The notes below the pieces were generated by a model that worked only from the letters and a program-made list of their open reading frames with translations, made no database searches and was not told the DNA's origin. The position numbers were made by a program, and so were the translations under genes. A stretch of 64,000 bases of DNA from Lasiodiplodia sp. COLG20 (Eukaryota; Ascomycota; Dothideomycetes; Botryosphaeriales; Botryosphaeriaceae), in assembly GCA_009801085.1 (NCBI GenBank), contig VNWV01000001.1, positions 1,736,001-1,800,000 of the forward strand. Reading direction: 5' to 3'. Of this stretch, positions 33,389 through 45,242 are shown piece by piece (position 1 is the first letter of the stretch; each line of letters begins with the position of its first letter).

Positions 33389-34212
33389 TCATGTTTGTTG
33401 GCGCGTCTCTCCATCACGACCACGCCTTGCCAAAGCTTGCTCGATCCTGCGCTGCCGACGATCCTCAACGCGCGACGGTATGTTACGGAAATACTCAATG
33501 TAACCGAGGCGCTGGCCTCTGAGAAGCGACACGGCATCTTGCAGAAGGCCATAGCCTAGTCCGACTGCCAGGCCCATTTTCGCAGTACGAGCAATTGTAA
33601 TTGGTGGGAAACGATCTGAGAGACCAGTCAGAGACAATCCACAATGCCCTGCTTGCTCAGGAAAGCCATGGGCGACTTACTCCATACACTCCACGCACCG
33701 GCTGTGCCCAAGCCGGCGACAACAGTGCTGCCAAAATCACCTCTGCTGTCACCCAATCCGCGGATGCGATCAATGGCCTCCTCGCACATGAAGAAGCCGC
33801 TGACCCAGATGGAAAGCTTGACGCCCATACGCAGGCCCTCACGTACGCCACCCAGCATGGCATGGTAGTTTTTGCTTTTGTGATACAGGTACCAACCCGT
33901 GGCGTCTGTGGGTAGGCGGTGCGCATTCTCGGCGCGGTACCGCAAGGCAGCAGATTGGCTGCCATGGGCCATTCCTAGGGTCAGGCCGGAGAGGAGGGCG
34001 ATGGTTCCCGCGAGGGCAACGCGGACCTCAAAAACCGTCGACAAGCGCGCATTTTCGTAAACAGATTGTGGTGCGGATGCCGTCTTGATTGGCGGCGAGG
34101 TTGCCGATACAGCAGACGGGGTGGGCAGGGGCGACGACTGTGGTGCAGGTTCGGCGGCGTCCTCTTGTGGCTGCGAAGAGGAGGTACGAAATGGGTTCTT
34201 CCAAAACCCCAT
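33389..34212 (-). CDS. Tim17/Tim22/Tim23-family membrane protein
   Basis: Two exons, 34212-33681 and 33615-33389, with a 65-bp intron (TATGGA|GTAAGT, CTGAC branch, CTCAG|ATC); 252 aa. The N-terminal 50 residues are Ser/Pro/Ala-rich and disordered. A hydrophobic segment (about 64-82, VALAGTIALLSGLTLGMA) and a Gly-rich part with GGVREGLRMGVKLSIWVSGFFMCEEAIDRIRG and STVVAGLGTAGAWS match the Gly-rich helices of the Tim17-type fold. A last short helix pair (TAKMGLAVGLGYGLLQD) and a basic tail follow the intron. Family members sit in the mitochondrial inner membrane or other organelle membranes; localisation here is inferred. It is not a canonical Tim17, Tim22 or Tim23 by length and N-terminus. Divergent from FRS2, with 246 bp between start codons. 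Confidence 0.78.
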
Positions 34213-34458
34213 TGTGGCGACTTGGGCGTGGATGAGGTGAGTAGTGGAGCTGGAGATGCAGTGCAGTGCGGCGAGCCGGAGCTCTCCAAGGCGGTGGCAG
34301 AAATTCTGACTGCGGCGGCCGAAGTGGGCTGTCGCAGCGACGACTCATCGCCCACCCAAACACACATCTCTCCCACGCCTGCCACCGTACCCACCCCAAT
34401 TGCTCCCGCTCACGCACGCTCCGCCTCCTCGTACGCCCCAGTCTCCCGCCGAGCGAAA
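34213..34458. promoter_or_regulatory. Short divergent promoter, Tim17-family gene and FRS2
   Basis: Only 246 bp separate the two ATGs, so both promoters and leaders must fit here. No specific factor site is claimed. Confidence 0.6.
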
Positions 34459-36175
34459 ATGGTCGGCCAACGCGGCCCCGTGCCGGTGCCGCAGCACAGC
34501 GATGCCACGCAGGTGGTTCTTGACCTGCTGCACGAAAAGCCCACGCTGCACTCGAACACAGACCTGTCCGGCTTCTCGCAGGTCGACGTGAAAGCCGCTC
34601 TGGACCGCCTGGCCTCGCGTTCTATGGTCACCTATCAGACCGCCGACTCGGAGGTGGCCGTGCTCACGAAGGAGGCCCAAACCATAGTCGACGAGGGCAG
34701 CCACGAGTGGAAGGTGTGGGACGTGGTGAAGCGGAATGGCAGAGTTTCCATCAAGGATCTTCCCGTACGTGAAGACTGAGGGTTCGGCTGGAGCCAACTG
34801 AGTACTGAGAAGCGCAAACAGGGCCTGGCAGCCAACGCCGATGTCAAGGTTGGACAAGGAAACGCCTTCCGCAACAAGTGGATCAAGAAGGACGGCGACG
34901 CGCTGGTTCCGCTCGTCGACGAGGTGCAGGACGCCACGCGCGCAACCCTCCAGAAGATTGCCGAGACTGGATCCGCTGCCGACAACAAGGCGCTGGCCGA
35001 CTTGAAGAAGAGGAAACTCGTCACCACCACCAAGGTTTTCACCTATACCGTCGAGAAGGGCCCCAAGTATGCTCGTGAGCTGCCTGTCGAGCACACTGAC
35101 TTGACTGCCGACATGCTTCTTGACGGCTCATGGCAGACCGCAACCTTCAAGCCATACAACTTCAACGCTCTTGGCGCTCCTCAGAACGCCGGCGCATTAC
35201 ACCCCTTGATGAAGGTGCGCGCTGAGTTCAGAAACATCTTCTTCAACCAGGGCTTCGTCGAGATGCCCACCTCTCGGTTCGTCCAATTGCGACAGTGGAC
35301 CCCGTTCAAGATTTACTGACGTGTTTTCCAGCTTCGTCGACTCGGGCTTCTGGAACTTCGATGCCCTTTTCGTCCCTCAGCAGCATCCTGCCCGTGACAT
35401 GCAGGACACTTTCTTCATTTCTGACCCCGCATCTGCCGATCCTCCTCGCGATGACCCTGTGGCGGAGCAGCAGATGAACGAGATGGAAGAGGGCGGCCGC
35501 CACCTCTACGCGACGGCCGACTCAGAGAAGAAGATCAAGCCCCGCGACTACGAAAAGTACTGGAATGACATCAAGGCCGTGCACCAGGACGGTGCCTTCG
35601 GCTCTGTTGGCTACCGCTACCCCTGGTCTAAGGACGAGTGCCTGAAGCTTGTCCTCCGCACGCACACGACGGCCATTTCGACGTGGGTGCTGCACAGGCT
35701 GGCCGAGGACCCGCGCCCCGCACGCTACTTCTCCATCGATCGTGTCTTCCGGAACGAATCCGTCGATGCCACGCACTTGGCCGAGTTCCACCAGATCGAG
35801 GGTGTCATCGCCGACTTCGGCCTGACGCTTGGCGGTCTGCAGAAGTTCCTCGAGACTTTCTTCGCGCAGATTGGTATCACCGGTCTGCGCTTCAAGCCTG
35901 CCTACAACCCCTACACAGAGCCGTCGATGGAAATCTTTGGCTACCACCAAGGCCTCGGCAAGTGGGTTGAGATTGGCAACTCGGGTATGTTCAGGCCCGA
36001 AATGCTGTTGCCCATGGGCCTGCCCGAGGATCTCCGCGTCTACGGTTTCGGTCTGAGCCTGGAGCGTCCTACCATGATCAAGTATGGTGTCAGCAACATC
36101 CGAGATTTGCTCGGCCACAAGGTCGATCTGAACTTCATTGAGAGCAACGCTGCGGTACGTCTGGACAAGAACTAG
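34459..36175 (+). CDS. FRS2: Cytosolic phenylalanyl-tRNA synthetase alpha subunit
   Basis: Three exons, 34459-34764, 34822-35276 and 35332-36175; 534 aa. Introns are 57 and 55 bp, phases 0 and 2 (CCC|GTACGT; TCG|GTTCGT). This subunit of the alpha2-beta2 enzyme charges tRNA-Phe with phenylalanine. The N-terminal third has winged-helix-like tRNA-contact modules typical of the eukaryotic subunit. The class II catalytic core follows, with [19 protein letters not shown] (motif 1 region), [25 protein letters not shown] (motif 2), [16 protein letters not shown] (the substrate pocket region) and [16 protein letters not shown] (motif 3). The C-terminus [19 protein letters not shown] is characteristic of the family. 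Length is slightly above yeast Frs2. Convergent with the dehydrogenase gene that ends at 36442. Confidence 0.95.
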
Positions 36176-36441
36176 ATTCGGTCAGATGGCGAAGTAAAGG
36201 CAGCTTCAATGATATGGTTGTTTAACGTAGAGAAAATGCCCTTTATGCACAAATAAAAAGGATCGTCGCTGTAGAATCGAGACGAATAAAGACAAGTTAT
36301 CATCGCAACTTTGCACATCACGTGGTTCGCACAGAGCACGGGAATAGAATGTATTTCCAGAACATGTAAACCGAATGCTATACTTCGCCGTTTTGAGGGT
36401 AACCCGATTGGTATCGATACAGAAAGGACCATGGCGCCTGC

Positions 36442-37688
36442 TTACAGCTTCGCCTTATTGTCGAGAAAGTGCAGGTTGACCGGCGTCACTGCCTTGCCGG
36501 TCTGGAAGAAGCCGAGAATGTTCTCAATTCCCAGCCTCTCGAAGCCGATGTGACTCTCGACGCTCGCACCGGCGGTGTGGCTGAGCACCTCGACGTTTTC
36601 GGCCTTGGCGAGCTTGGGATGGACGTTGGGCTCGTCGTAGTGGACGTCCAGGCCAGCAGCCTGAAGGTGGCCGCTCTCGAGCGCCTGGACAAGGGCCTCC
36701 TCATCGATCAGCTTGCCGCGGGCGATGTTGATCAGCCTGGCGCCCTTCTTCATGGCACTGAATTGGGCGGCGTTCAGGATCTTGTCGCCGCCAAAGGGGG
36801 TGGCGACGAGGACGGCGTCGGCAACGGCCAACATGTCCTCCAGCTTGGGGTAGAACTTGGCGTCGACGCTCCTCTCCACATCCGAAGGCAGCTGGCGGAT
36901 GTCGTTGTAGAGGATCTTCATGTCGAAGGCGCCGTGGGCCTTCTGGGCGATGCGGTAGCCGATCTTGCCCAGGCCGATGATGCCGAGCGAGTAGCCGTTG
37001 GGGTTGTGGGTGATGGCGGCGATGTTGCGGTTGGCGTCCTTGAAGCGCTCCGGGTCGCATGAGCGCGCGCTGAGCGCCGACCAGGTGAACTTGCGGAAGG
37101 TGGAAAGGATGAGCCAGATGGCGGCGTCGGCAACCGACTCGGTGCATGCTGCGGCGGCATTGCAGTAGATGATGCCCGACTTAGCAAGGCGTTGTGTGTC
37201 AACCCAGTCGAAGCCAGCACCAGCCGAGGCGTAGATCTTGCAGGAAGAGGGGAGCAGGGAGCTACAATCAACGTCAATAAATCCGTCCAGACATTTGCAG
37301 CAAGAAGGTCCGAGAGACTGTGCACGGAGAATGACCACCTCTCGTTCACGGACGTCTTCTCGCGGGCCGGCGTCTTGCCTGGTGTTCGGCAGCGCAGCGG
37401 GAATATTTTCCCGATTCGGCTGCCGTCCAACTATCAGGACTAACGAAAGGGAAAGTACGCAACTCACATAAGCTCGTCGTCCCAGTTACCCATCTCGCCG
37501 CCAGTGTTCCAGAAGGGGCGGTACATGGCGACGAAGTCACCGAACTTCTTGTCCTTCAACGCCTGCTTGAATTCGGCGCGGTTCATGCTGTAGCTACGGC
37601 GGATCTCGAACTTGTCTTGCAGCTGCTTGTAGAGCTCATGATTCCACTTGATGTCATCGCCGAGGTGGAGCACGATTGGCTTGCCCAT
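36442..37688 (-). CDS. D-isomer 2-hydroxyacid dehydrogenase, glyoxylate/hydroxypyruvate reductase type
   Basis: Two exons, 37688-37468 and 37261-36442, with a 206-bp intron (CTTAT|GTGAGT, TTGTAG|CTCC); 346 aa. The fold has a split substrate domain and a central NAD(P)-binding domain. The dinucleotide motif is LGIIGLGKIGYRIA. Catalytic residues are in NIARGKLIDEEAL (Arg), DVHYDEPNVHP (Glu) and LSHTAGAS (His). It resembles fungal GOR1-type glyoxylate reductases and D-mandelate dehydrogenase-like enzymes that reduce 2-keto acids with NAD(P)H. Asp30-equivalent choice of cofactor was not resolved. The intron is longer than its neighbours' and its sequence is partly open, so another donor is possible, but this splice gives SLLPSSCKIYASAGAGFDWV as expected. 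Confidence 0.9.
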
Positions 37689-38541
37689 GGTGCTGGCTGC
37701 TGAAGTGGTGGGGAATAACTGCGGGGAAGAAGCTGGTGTTTGGCAAAGGCAATGGCAAAGACGGAGCGAGTGCAGGACAGACTGGCAACTGCGTCAGTCC
37801 TGGTGAATATAAAGTAGCGGCGGAATCCGTATTCCTTCTATGATGTTCACTTTCCCCACGGGCTGCACCTCCACACGACGCCTTGGCCCGCATCCCCAGC
37901 CTGCCCGGGTTCAGATCGCCTCGGGCAATGCGCTCCGACATTCCCCAAACCGCGCGCCCCGCCAACCAAAAGCCGACGCCAAGCCCAGACGCCGACTAGT
38001 CACGTGATGGGACTAAGCGAGCGTCGGCCCGGCCTCAAAACTCTGTCGCCCTCTCCGCCGCCTCTCTTCTTTTTTCTCTATGAAAGTTGAAATTTGAAAC
38101 CCAGGAAAATTTGACGCCTTGCTCGCTTGCACGCGCCCTAACCGGTGTCTTGCTCAAGCGTGAGCCTGGGGTTGTATTAGCTGGGAAGAGAGATGCCTCC
38201 CGCTGTCAAGAAGCAGCAGCTCTGATCTTCCGTGAGCCGTTGACTCCCGTTGAAGCGGTACATTCTTAACTCCGTGGTCCACGCGCGCGCCGCCACCGCC
38301 TGCTGACTACACCTTCCCTGCTCGTCCGCCTTAAGCCGCATCCTCGTCCACGCGACACCCAAGCTCCTGTCACCGTGTTTCATTGCGACACCCCGCATCC
38401 GGCTATATTGCCCTTCCCCATCGCTTCCACACCAACCGTCGTCAAGATGGATGCATGAACTCAGGTCGGCAAGCGATTGCGCGAGCCGGCCATCCGTCCG
38501 CGCCCTCATCTCTACATCCCCTTACACGCAATCCATCCACA
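37689..38541. other. Divergent intergenic region
   Basis: Promoters of the hydroxyacid dehydrogenase (left) and the F-box-like gene (right). No gene or repeat recognised. Confidence 0.5.
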
Positions 38542-39432
38542 ATGGCGACCCGGCGTGCCATGCTCGCGCGCGCGTCCACTGAGACCTACTCGTCCAGCAC
38601 GACCGTCGCCGCCCGCCGCCGCGCCAAAGCCCCCGCGAAGGCCGTCCAGCCGCCCCCTCCGCAACACATTGACGATGACGACGAGACGTATGAGACGACC
38701 GACGGCGAGGCCGAGCCCTTTCCCTTCTTCGCGCTGCCCGCCGAGATCCGCCTGCGCGTGTACGAGCTGCTCCTCGCCGTGCCGGGCATCGTTGACCTCG
38801 ACCCCATGAACTACCGAACCATACTGCGGCGGATGCTGCCCCTGTTCCTGACCTCGCACCGCATGCACGAGGAGGCCTACCGCGTCTTCTACGCCACCAA
38901 TGTCTTCCGCATCTTCCCCCTGCACGGCCGCTTCTTCCACACCAAGAAGCCGCTCCTCGCCCGCCTCTCGCCACGCTACCGGAACTGCATCACCCGCCTG
39001 GAGCTGCGCCTGGGGCCCGGCTGGCAAGGCCCGCTGCCGAAATGCTGGGACCTGTCGCCCGAGGGCGCCGAACGCCTGGGGTTGGCCGACCTGCGCGACG
39101 CCCGCTCGCTCAAGGTCTTCGTCGAGTGCGACCCGGCCAGCGACGAGATATTTCGCGGATTCCGCCGCAGCGATGACTTCTTCACCGCGTTTTGCAGCGG
39201 GCTGCTGCGCAACCTCTTTCCTTGCGTGCCCAGCATTGAGGAGGTGCAGTTCGACGGCTTCCCCAGCGTCAAGAAGGACAGCCCCTTAATGACGGAGCTG
39301 CTGTACCAGGTCAGGGGCCACGGGAAGCGCGTTACATATGGCCCAGAGCGCGGCTGGGCCGACAAAGTTGCTGAGTTGGAGAGTGGCATTGCCCGGCTGC
39401 ATCTCTGGGCCGGAAGGTATGCGAACGTGTGA
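38542..39432 (+). CDS. F-box-like domain protein, function unknown
   Basis: A single exon of 296 aa from ATG at 38542 (CACAATGG context); the frame is open upstream without support. After a basic, Ala/Pro-rich N-terminus and an acidic stretch (DDDDETYETTDGEAE), a short F-box-like or DUF3835-type helix motif FFALPAEIRLRVYELLLAV begins near residue 60. This opening is very common in fungal proteins with a RLP-x-E-I-R-x-x-I/V-Y motif. The remainder is a mixed alpha/beta region with SHRMHEEAYRVFYATNVFRI, which is standard for these proteins. It may act as a substrate adaptor in an SCF-type ubiquitin ligase, but many such proteins have no known partner. Confidence 0.78.
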   Translation: MATRRAMLARASTETYSSSTTVAARRRAKAPAKAVQPPPPQHIDDDDETYETTDGEAEPFPFFALPAEIRLRVYELLLAVPGIVDLDPMNYRTILRRMLPLFLTSHRMHEEAYRVFYATNVFRIFPLHGRFFHTKKPLLARLSPRYRNCITRLELRLGPGWQGPLPKCWDLSPEGAERLGLADLRDARSLKVFVECDPASDEIFRGFRRSDDFFTAFCSGLLRNLFPCVPSIEEVQFDGFPSVKKDSPLMTELLYQVRGHGKRVTYGPERGWADKVAELESGIARLHLWAGRYANV

Positions 39433-39844
39433 GACATCCATGTATATCTATGTACCAGTCACTGCTGCCATAAGGCGCCGTTCATACCAGCTTGAGCGTC
39501 AAATACCATGTTTTTTTCTGTCAACCATAGGCTATAAATATCATGAGTAAACGAGTTGAATGGATGCTATTGCAGAAGCAAGAGCACTGTGGCCTACTAC
39601 GCCCGGTCAGGGGAATGTGTCTAGCATGACTGCTTACCCCCTTTCCAACGCCATTATGGTATCGTTCTCAAACCCTAACCCGAAATATGCCAAATAAGAG
39701 AGACGCCGCCGCCGGAATGTATTCGATATGCCGAGTGGCAATCTCAACATCTGAACCCCGGCTTACTTTCGCTAGCACATAGCCTCCCAAGCCCATACTC
39801 CCTTCCCGTTTCCCGCAAGACTTAATAGCTCTACATATGAGAAA
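39433..39844. other. Convergent intergenic gap
   Basis: 3' flanks of the F-box-like gene and of RPD3. Nothing recognised. Confidence 0.5.
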
Positions 39845-42146
39845 TCAGGAGGCCTCGGCCTCCGCTTCAGTCTTCATTGCAGCTTCGCCCTTGGTCTCCT
39901 CTTCTTGCCTCTCCTTGAGACCCTCCTCCTTTTGCACGCCCGGCTCAGCATCATTCATCTCGACATCCTCGGCCGTGGTGTCTGCAGTGGCCGTTGTACC
40001 GGGTTGCGGAGCTGGGCTATCCCCGATCGGAGCAGTAGATGGCTGCTCAGCCTCGGATTCAACCTTGGGCTCTGGCTGTGCTTCTTCGGGCTCGGCGGCG
40101 GCGGGAGTCGCTTCATCTGCCGGTTCAGCAGCCGCTGCTGGCGCAGCCGCAGGAGAATCGGGAGGCGTGAGGGCGGTGGGGGGCTCTTCTGCTGCTGCTG
40201 TTGCCGTCACAGAAGTAGTTGCCTCAGTTTCCTCCGTGGCCGCGGCGGGAGCTTCGGGAGCGCTGGCCATAGCAACGTCGCCATCAACATCCGTGTCCTG
40301 CGCCGCTCTTGTTTCAGTGACTACAGGGGTCGGGGATTGAGCAGTCGAGGCGGGCTGGCTGGTACTAGCTTCAGCCGCCGTTGTAGGGCTCGCGCGCCTT
40401 GAGGATTTCCCTGTGTCGGGGGCGCTGGTGTTGCTTGCTGCAGCTGCACCGTTTGCGCTGCTGGGCCTGGGAGTATCGTCACTGTCGACGGCGTTCGCGT
40501 TTTGATAGTCCATGATGTTCATCCTGCGCTTCTTGCCTGGCTGCTTTCGCACGCCTTGCTTTTCATTCTCGCCCTCGTCCTCGCTTTCGCTGAGTTCTCC
40601 ATCCTTTTCCACCCGCTTGTCCCAACGGTGCTGAGTGAACCTAGAATCCGGATTCTCATCCTCGTCCATGTCGTTCATCTCGTCTTCTGCCTCCTCATCC
40701 ATGCCAGGCATGAGCGGCGACCGTGGGACGTCCGTCATCTGTACCGACGGAGCAAATGCGGTGCGCTTGATGTTCTCAATGACTTGGACGCGGATTTTAT
40801 CCAGGTATTCGGGCGAATTTGCGTTATCCATGTTCGAAGGGCGGACGTCAAGCTCGAAATCAGGAGCGAAATACTACACAAGTGTTAGCAGCAAAGGGCA
40901 AGGCGGCCACTGGGGGTAGCTTACGTCGAAATAGTCGTTGTACGGAAGCTGAGGCCCCAACTCAGACCCAACGAGTTGGCCTGTCTCGTACGCCCAGGTG
41001 CGTGCGACATTGCGCATGGTATAGCCGCCTCCGCCGAGTACAAGGGTTGGTAGATTGAAGCTCTTCACGAATCTGACGCAATTTGCGTGCCCTCTCATGC
41101 TGAGGTTGAAGGCGCCAAGCCTGTCGCCAGACAAGCTGTCGCCGCCGCATTGCAGGACAACAGCTTCCGGCCTGTACCAGTCCATGACAGCCTTAATGAC
41201 AGGCTCGAATATGCCCTTATACGTCTCGTCCGTGATACCATCGCGTAGCGGGAAGTTGACGGCGTAATGCTTGCCGTTGCCAACGCCAATGTCACGCAAC
41301 TCTCCAGTGCCCGGAAAATATTCGCCATATTTGTGGAAGGACACGGTCATGACGCGGTCAGTGGTGTAGAAGGCTTCTTCGACACCGTCGCCATGGTGGA
41401 CGTCGATGTCGATGTACAGAACGCGCTGTTTGAAACGGAGGAGCTCAATGATACCGAGCACAATGTCTATAGGACAACGGCGTTAGCGCATCTTATCGGC
41501 CGGTCTCGCTAGCGGTCCGCAATGGGAATGTATACCGTTGACGTAGCAGAATCCACTGGCCTCGCTCTTCTTGGCGTGATGGAGGCCGCCGGCCCAATTG
41601 ACCGCGACGTCACACTTTCCTCGGTTGAGGCGTGCGGCGCCCTCCATACTGCCGCCCGCACTGATGCCACAGTACTCAAACAAGCCATCAAACACAGGGC
41701 AGTCGTCGCCGACGTTGAATTTGCTCTGCTCCTTGGCAAAGTTGTCCATGTTGTCCGGGGTGACCTTCTGCAGGAAGTCGACGTACTCGTCGGTGTGGAA
41801 CTGTGTCATCTCGAACTTGGACGCGGGCTTCGCACGCTACAGCGGCCGTCAGTGAGGTGTCCATCGTGTATTGGCGCAGCTGCAGCTAGCAAACGCTCGG
41901 GGCGCGCGAGAGACACGCCCAGGCGCACTGTGGAGAACAGATACGTACGTAGATTTCAAGCTTCTTGTAGAGACCGTAGTTCATGATCAAGCTGTGGGCC
42001 ATCCTTATGCGGTGCGGCTTCATGGGATGGCCGGCGACATATGCGTAATTGCCCACATCCGAGTCGTAGAAGTACGCCACCTTCTTCGGCTGGGAGCTGC
42101 CGTTGATGTTGAAGTCATCGAGCGGAGGAGCACCGGCGCCCACCAT
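39845..42146 (-). CDS. RPD3: Class I histone deacetylase Rpd3
   Basis: Four exons, 42146-41949, 41836-41536, 41466-40925 and 40873-39845; 689 aa. All junctions keep frame (TAC|GTACGT, AACG|GTATAC, GAC|GTAAGC). It removes acetyl groups from histone tails in Rpd3/Sin3-type complexes. The core carries [44 protein letters not shown] (His151/His152) and [11 protein letters not shown] (Asp186, Asp188, His190), then [19 protein letters not shown] and [17 protein letters not shown]: the full zinc and charge-relay set. From about residue 390 a tail of roughly 300 residues follows: acidic ([18 protein letters not shown]), then basic GKKRRMN, then a long Ala/Glu/Pro/Thr-rich stretch. The tail is much longer than in yeast Rpd3 (433 aa). 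Divergent from RPN11. Confidence 0.96.
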
Positions 42147-42534
42147 CTTTGCGGCTAGCTAGGCAGTGGGTTGAGCAGACGGAATCAGAGAGGGGCGACA
42201 GGGCAACGAGTCCAGGTGCGGGAACGGCAACGGCGCCGGTGGAAGCTCTGTACGCGCAGAGAGCGAGCGAGCAGAGAGCGCGGGCCCAGCCAATGACACA
42301 GTGAGCGGTGAGCGGCGGCGGCGGCCAAGTTTCGCCGGGGCTCCGACGCGCGCGTCAGGTCGCCGTAGCGTCAGCTCCGCCGGGAGCTCCAGCGCCTCAC
42401 AGCAGCAGCACCTCCCACCACGCTGGTCCATCATCCATCGTGCTGCCAGCCCCCGATTCCTGCCCGCAACCTCCCCACCGCCCGTCCGACCTTCCTGTTC
42501 CCGCAACCTCGCCCCACATCCGTCGTCACCCAGC
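42147..42534. promoter_or_regulatory. Divergent promoter of RPD3 and RPN11
   Basis: 388 bp between the two start codons, holding both promoters and leaders. GC-rich. No individual factor site is claimed. Confidence 0.6.
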
Positions 42535-43821
42535 ATGGACCGCCTAAACCGCATGCTCGCCGCCGCGCAGGGCATGAGAGATGCCGGCCCAGCTCAAGTA
42601 CGTCCGCTTCCTACTGCTACACCCCTCCTCTCTCTGCTACTCTGGCAAGATGGATCCTTTCCCGTACCCCGACGGGTGGTACGCGGACTGGTACTTTGTA
42701 TGCCACCGCAGCATGCCTTCAACATGCGCGCGCTGCTCGTCCGGCTCAACAAGCTAATCGCGCACTTCTACAGGACACGAACCTCATCGACAACTCGGAA
42801 ACCGTCTACATTTCGTCCCTTGCCCTTCTCAAGATGCTGCGGCACGGCCGCGCCGGCGTGCCGATGGAAGTCATGGGTCTGATGCTGGGAGAGTTCGTGG
42901 ATGACTACACCGTGCGAGTAGTCGACGTCTTTGCCATGCCCCAGAGCGGTACCGGTGTCAGTGTCGAGGCCGTGGACCCCGTCTTCCAGACCAAGATGAT
43001 GGACATGCTGAGACAAACGGGCCGGTAAGAATACATTTGCCATCGCACGCCCATACAATGTTCTGATGTGGTGCAATTACTAGGCCCGAGACTGTCGTTG
43101 GCTGGTACCACTCGCATCCTGGCTTCGGCTGCTGGCTCTCCAGCGTCGATATCAACACGCAGCAGTCTTTCGAGCAGCTGACGCCTCGCGCCGTCGCCGT
43201 TGTGGTGGATCCCATCCAGTCCGTGAAGGGCAAGGTCGTCATTGATGCTTTCCGCCTTATCAACCCGCAGACGCTTATGATGGGCCACGAGCCGCGTCAA
43301 ACCACGTCGAACCTGGGTCACCTCAACAAGCCATCCATCCAGGCACTCATCCACGGTCTGAACAGACACTACTACAGCATAGGCATCAATTACAGGAAGA
43401 CGGGTCTGGAGGAGAACATGTTGATGAACCTGCACAAGCACGTCTGGACCGAAGCATTGGAGATGGATGATTTCAAGCTGGATGGCGAGAAGAACGTGGA
43501 CAAGCTTCAGCGGTTGGTCAGCCTGGCTGAAGGCTACGAGAAGAGAGTCAAGGAGGAGACGGAGCTCACGAAGGACCAACTGAAGACGAGATATGTCGGC
43601 AAGGTGGATCCGAAGAAGCGTAAGCCACTCCTTCCGCTAGTGAACTTTCGAGCTTTTCTAACTATTTTCCTACAGACATCGAGGACGTTGGTCAGCAGCT
43701 TATCGAGGACAATATCGTTGCAGTCTCCAGGCAGATGATTGACAAGGAGGCCTGCTTACCCAAGAACGCTGGTGCAAACGGGGCCGTCAACGGTGAGATG
43801 GAGGTCGATGATGAGCTATGA
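42535..43821 (+). CDS. RPN11: 26S proteasome regulatory subunit Rpn11
   Basis: Four exons, 42535-42597, 42774-43024, 43084-43619 and 43676-43821; 331 aa. Introns are 176, 59 and 56 bp (CAA|GTACGT, GCCG|GTAAGA, AAGC|GTAAGC). This JAMM/MPN+ metalloprotease of the proteasome lid removes ubiquitin chains from substrates. Glu53 lies in [10 protein letters not shown], and the zinc site is H114-S-H116[11 protein letters not shown]127. The rest is standard, including [31 protein letters not shown] and the C-terminal helices needed for lid assembly. It ends EMEVDDEL. The 63-nt first exon is short, but its sequence ([14 protein letters not shown]) is the usual Rpn11 N-terminus. Confidence 0.97.
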
Positions 43822-45154
43822 TCGATGACTAGTCTGCTTCTGTAATATACACCATTATGAGGTGCTGAGGGCCCGGGGTGCACAGGATAGATCCAAGTCG
43901 CATGGCTATCCGACGGTTCTTTCAAAATTTAGACTTGAACGAATGTAGATGTCAAGTTTGCATCACTCCATCCCCTAATCTTTCCAATGTTGGGCGACCT
44001 GATTACCACATGCTGGAGCTTCCTCTCATCTTTCATTACGGTCACATTTACGGATGCGGAATCTAAAGGGGTCACAAGTGAAGAATGTTGTCAATTGCAC
44101 TCGCAAGAATACATCACTTTCACCTTTTTCCCCCTGCTTTTCTCATCTAGATGCACACCGCTTTGCGTGTGTAATCGAACGAATTAACTGCGGCCCTGTA
44201 GTTTGCAAGCGGGGTACGTATGATATAGTCTATTTTCAGCGGCCAGATTTCAGCCTCACACTACTACAGACGGATCTCCACCATTGGTCGAAATATACGG
44301 GTATTCCTCGAAGAAACATACCACGAAGAAGAACCCCGAGGTTACTGTCACCCTCATTGTCGCAACGGTAGCTCACATCCTCCCACTGGATAGCTTCTGC
44401 AACACGCCTTCGGCACTATAGGTGATTAACGGAGATGTCAGTCTTTCTATCGACAACTACAAAAAAGAAGACCCTGCCACCGTGGCAACGGAGTGAGTTT
44501 CGGTTCGAGACGAGATAGACGACAATTCACCTTTCTATCTCGCCTATCTTCTCGCATGCCCTCGTCTTGAGAACTCTTGCCTACTTTAAAGACGTTGAAG
44601 CTATACGTGGCGACTGGAGCCTTTGAGAAGCGAGCTTGTTAGTGAAAGATCCAAGGAATTAGCATCGGTTTGATCGGGCTGGCAGGACGTCTCTGCTACA
44701 GAACCTCCATGAAGTACAAGAGAAGAAGTAGAAGATTTCCTGTACGTGACAAAAGCTTGATACTATGGCCTGTTATTCGTCATGCAAGAATAGTAAGAAA
44801 GCCGCCTCTACCTTGCAGGTTGTTTACAATCGTAAGTTGCAACCCACTAGGGAGCACATTCCCATCCTAGAGCATCGCTTGACCTGGTGGAAGATGTCGC
44901 AGTAGCCCTTTCTGAAGGATGGATGGATGCGCAAAAGAGACAACGGCTGCCGGCTAGGTTTGTTTCGGACATCAGCAGTGTCTACCATAGCAAACCAATT
45001 CGATCATATAGGTAACCAACCGATCGTTTATGGCGTCACACAACGCTAGTCGCTGTTCTCAGTCTCGTGTAACTCGGCCAAATTAACTTGCATCCACATA
45101 CTAAGGCAACAAGCATATCAGACATTTAGGCAACAGGGGAAGAAAAAAAAAAGA
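43822..45154. other. Intergenic, no gene seen
   Basis: 3' flank of RPN11, then 1.3 kb of mixed composition. Nothing recognised before the tRNA-like sequence. Confidence 0.5.
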
Positions 45155-45242
45155 GGGCCCAGCCGCGAGTCGAACGCGGGACCTCTCGCAGTTTAGAAGA
45201 AACCTCCCAAAGCGAGAATCGTAACCACTAGACTGGATTGGG
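45155..45242 (-). pseudogene. tRNA-Pro(TGG)-like sequence with 15-nt intron, 5' acceptor strand not paired
   Basis: On the minus strand a D arm (GTCTAGTGGTTACGATT), anticodon stem CTCGC/GCGAG with anticodon TGG, a 15-nt insert after position 37, and a perfect T arm (CCGCG-TTCGACT-CGCGG) are clear and match fungal tRNA-Pro. The 3' acceptor strand reads CTGGGCC, but the matching 5' positions read CCCAATC, which does not pair, and U8 is replaced by C. It is thus probably a degenerate copy whose 5' end was replaced, not a working tRNA. A plus-strand feature is ruled out by orientation of the arms. Confidence 0.6.
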
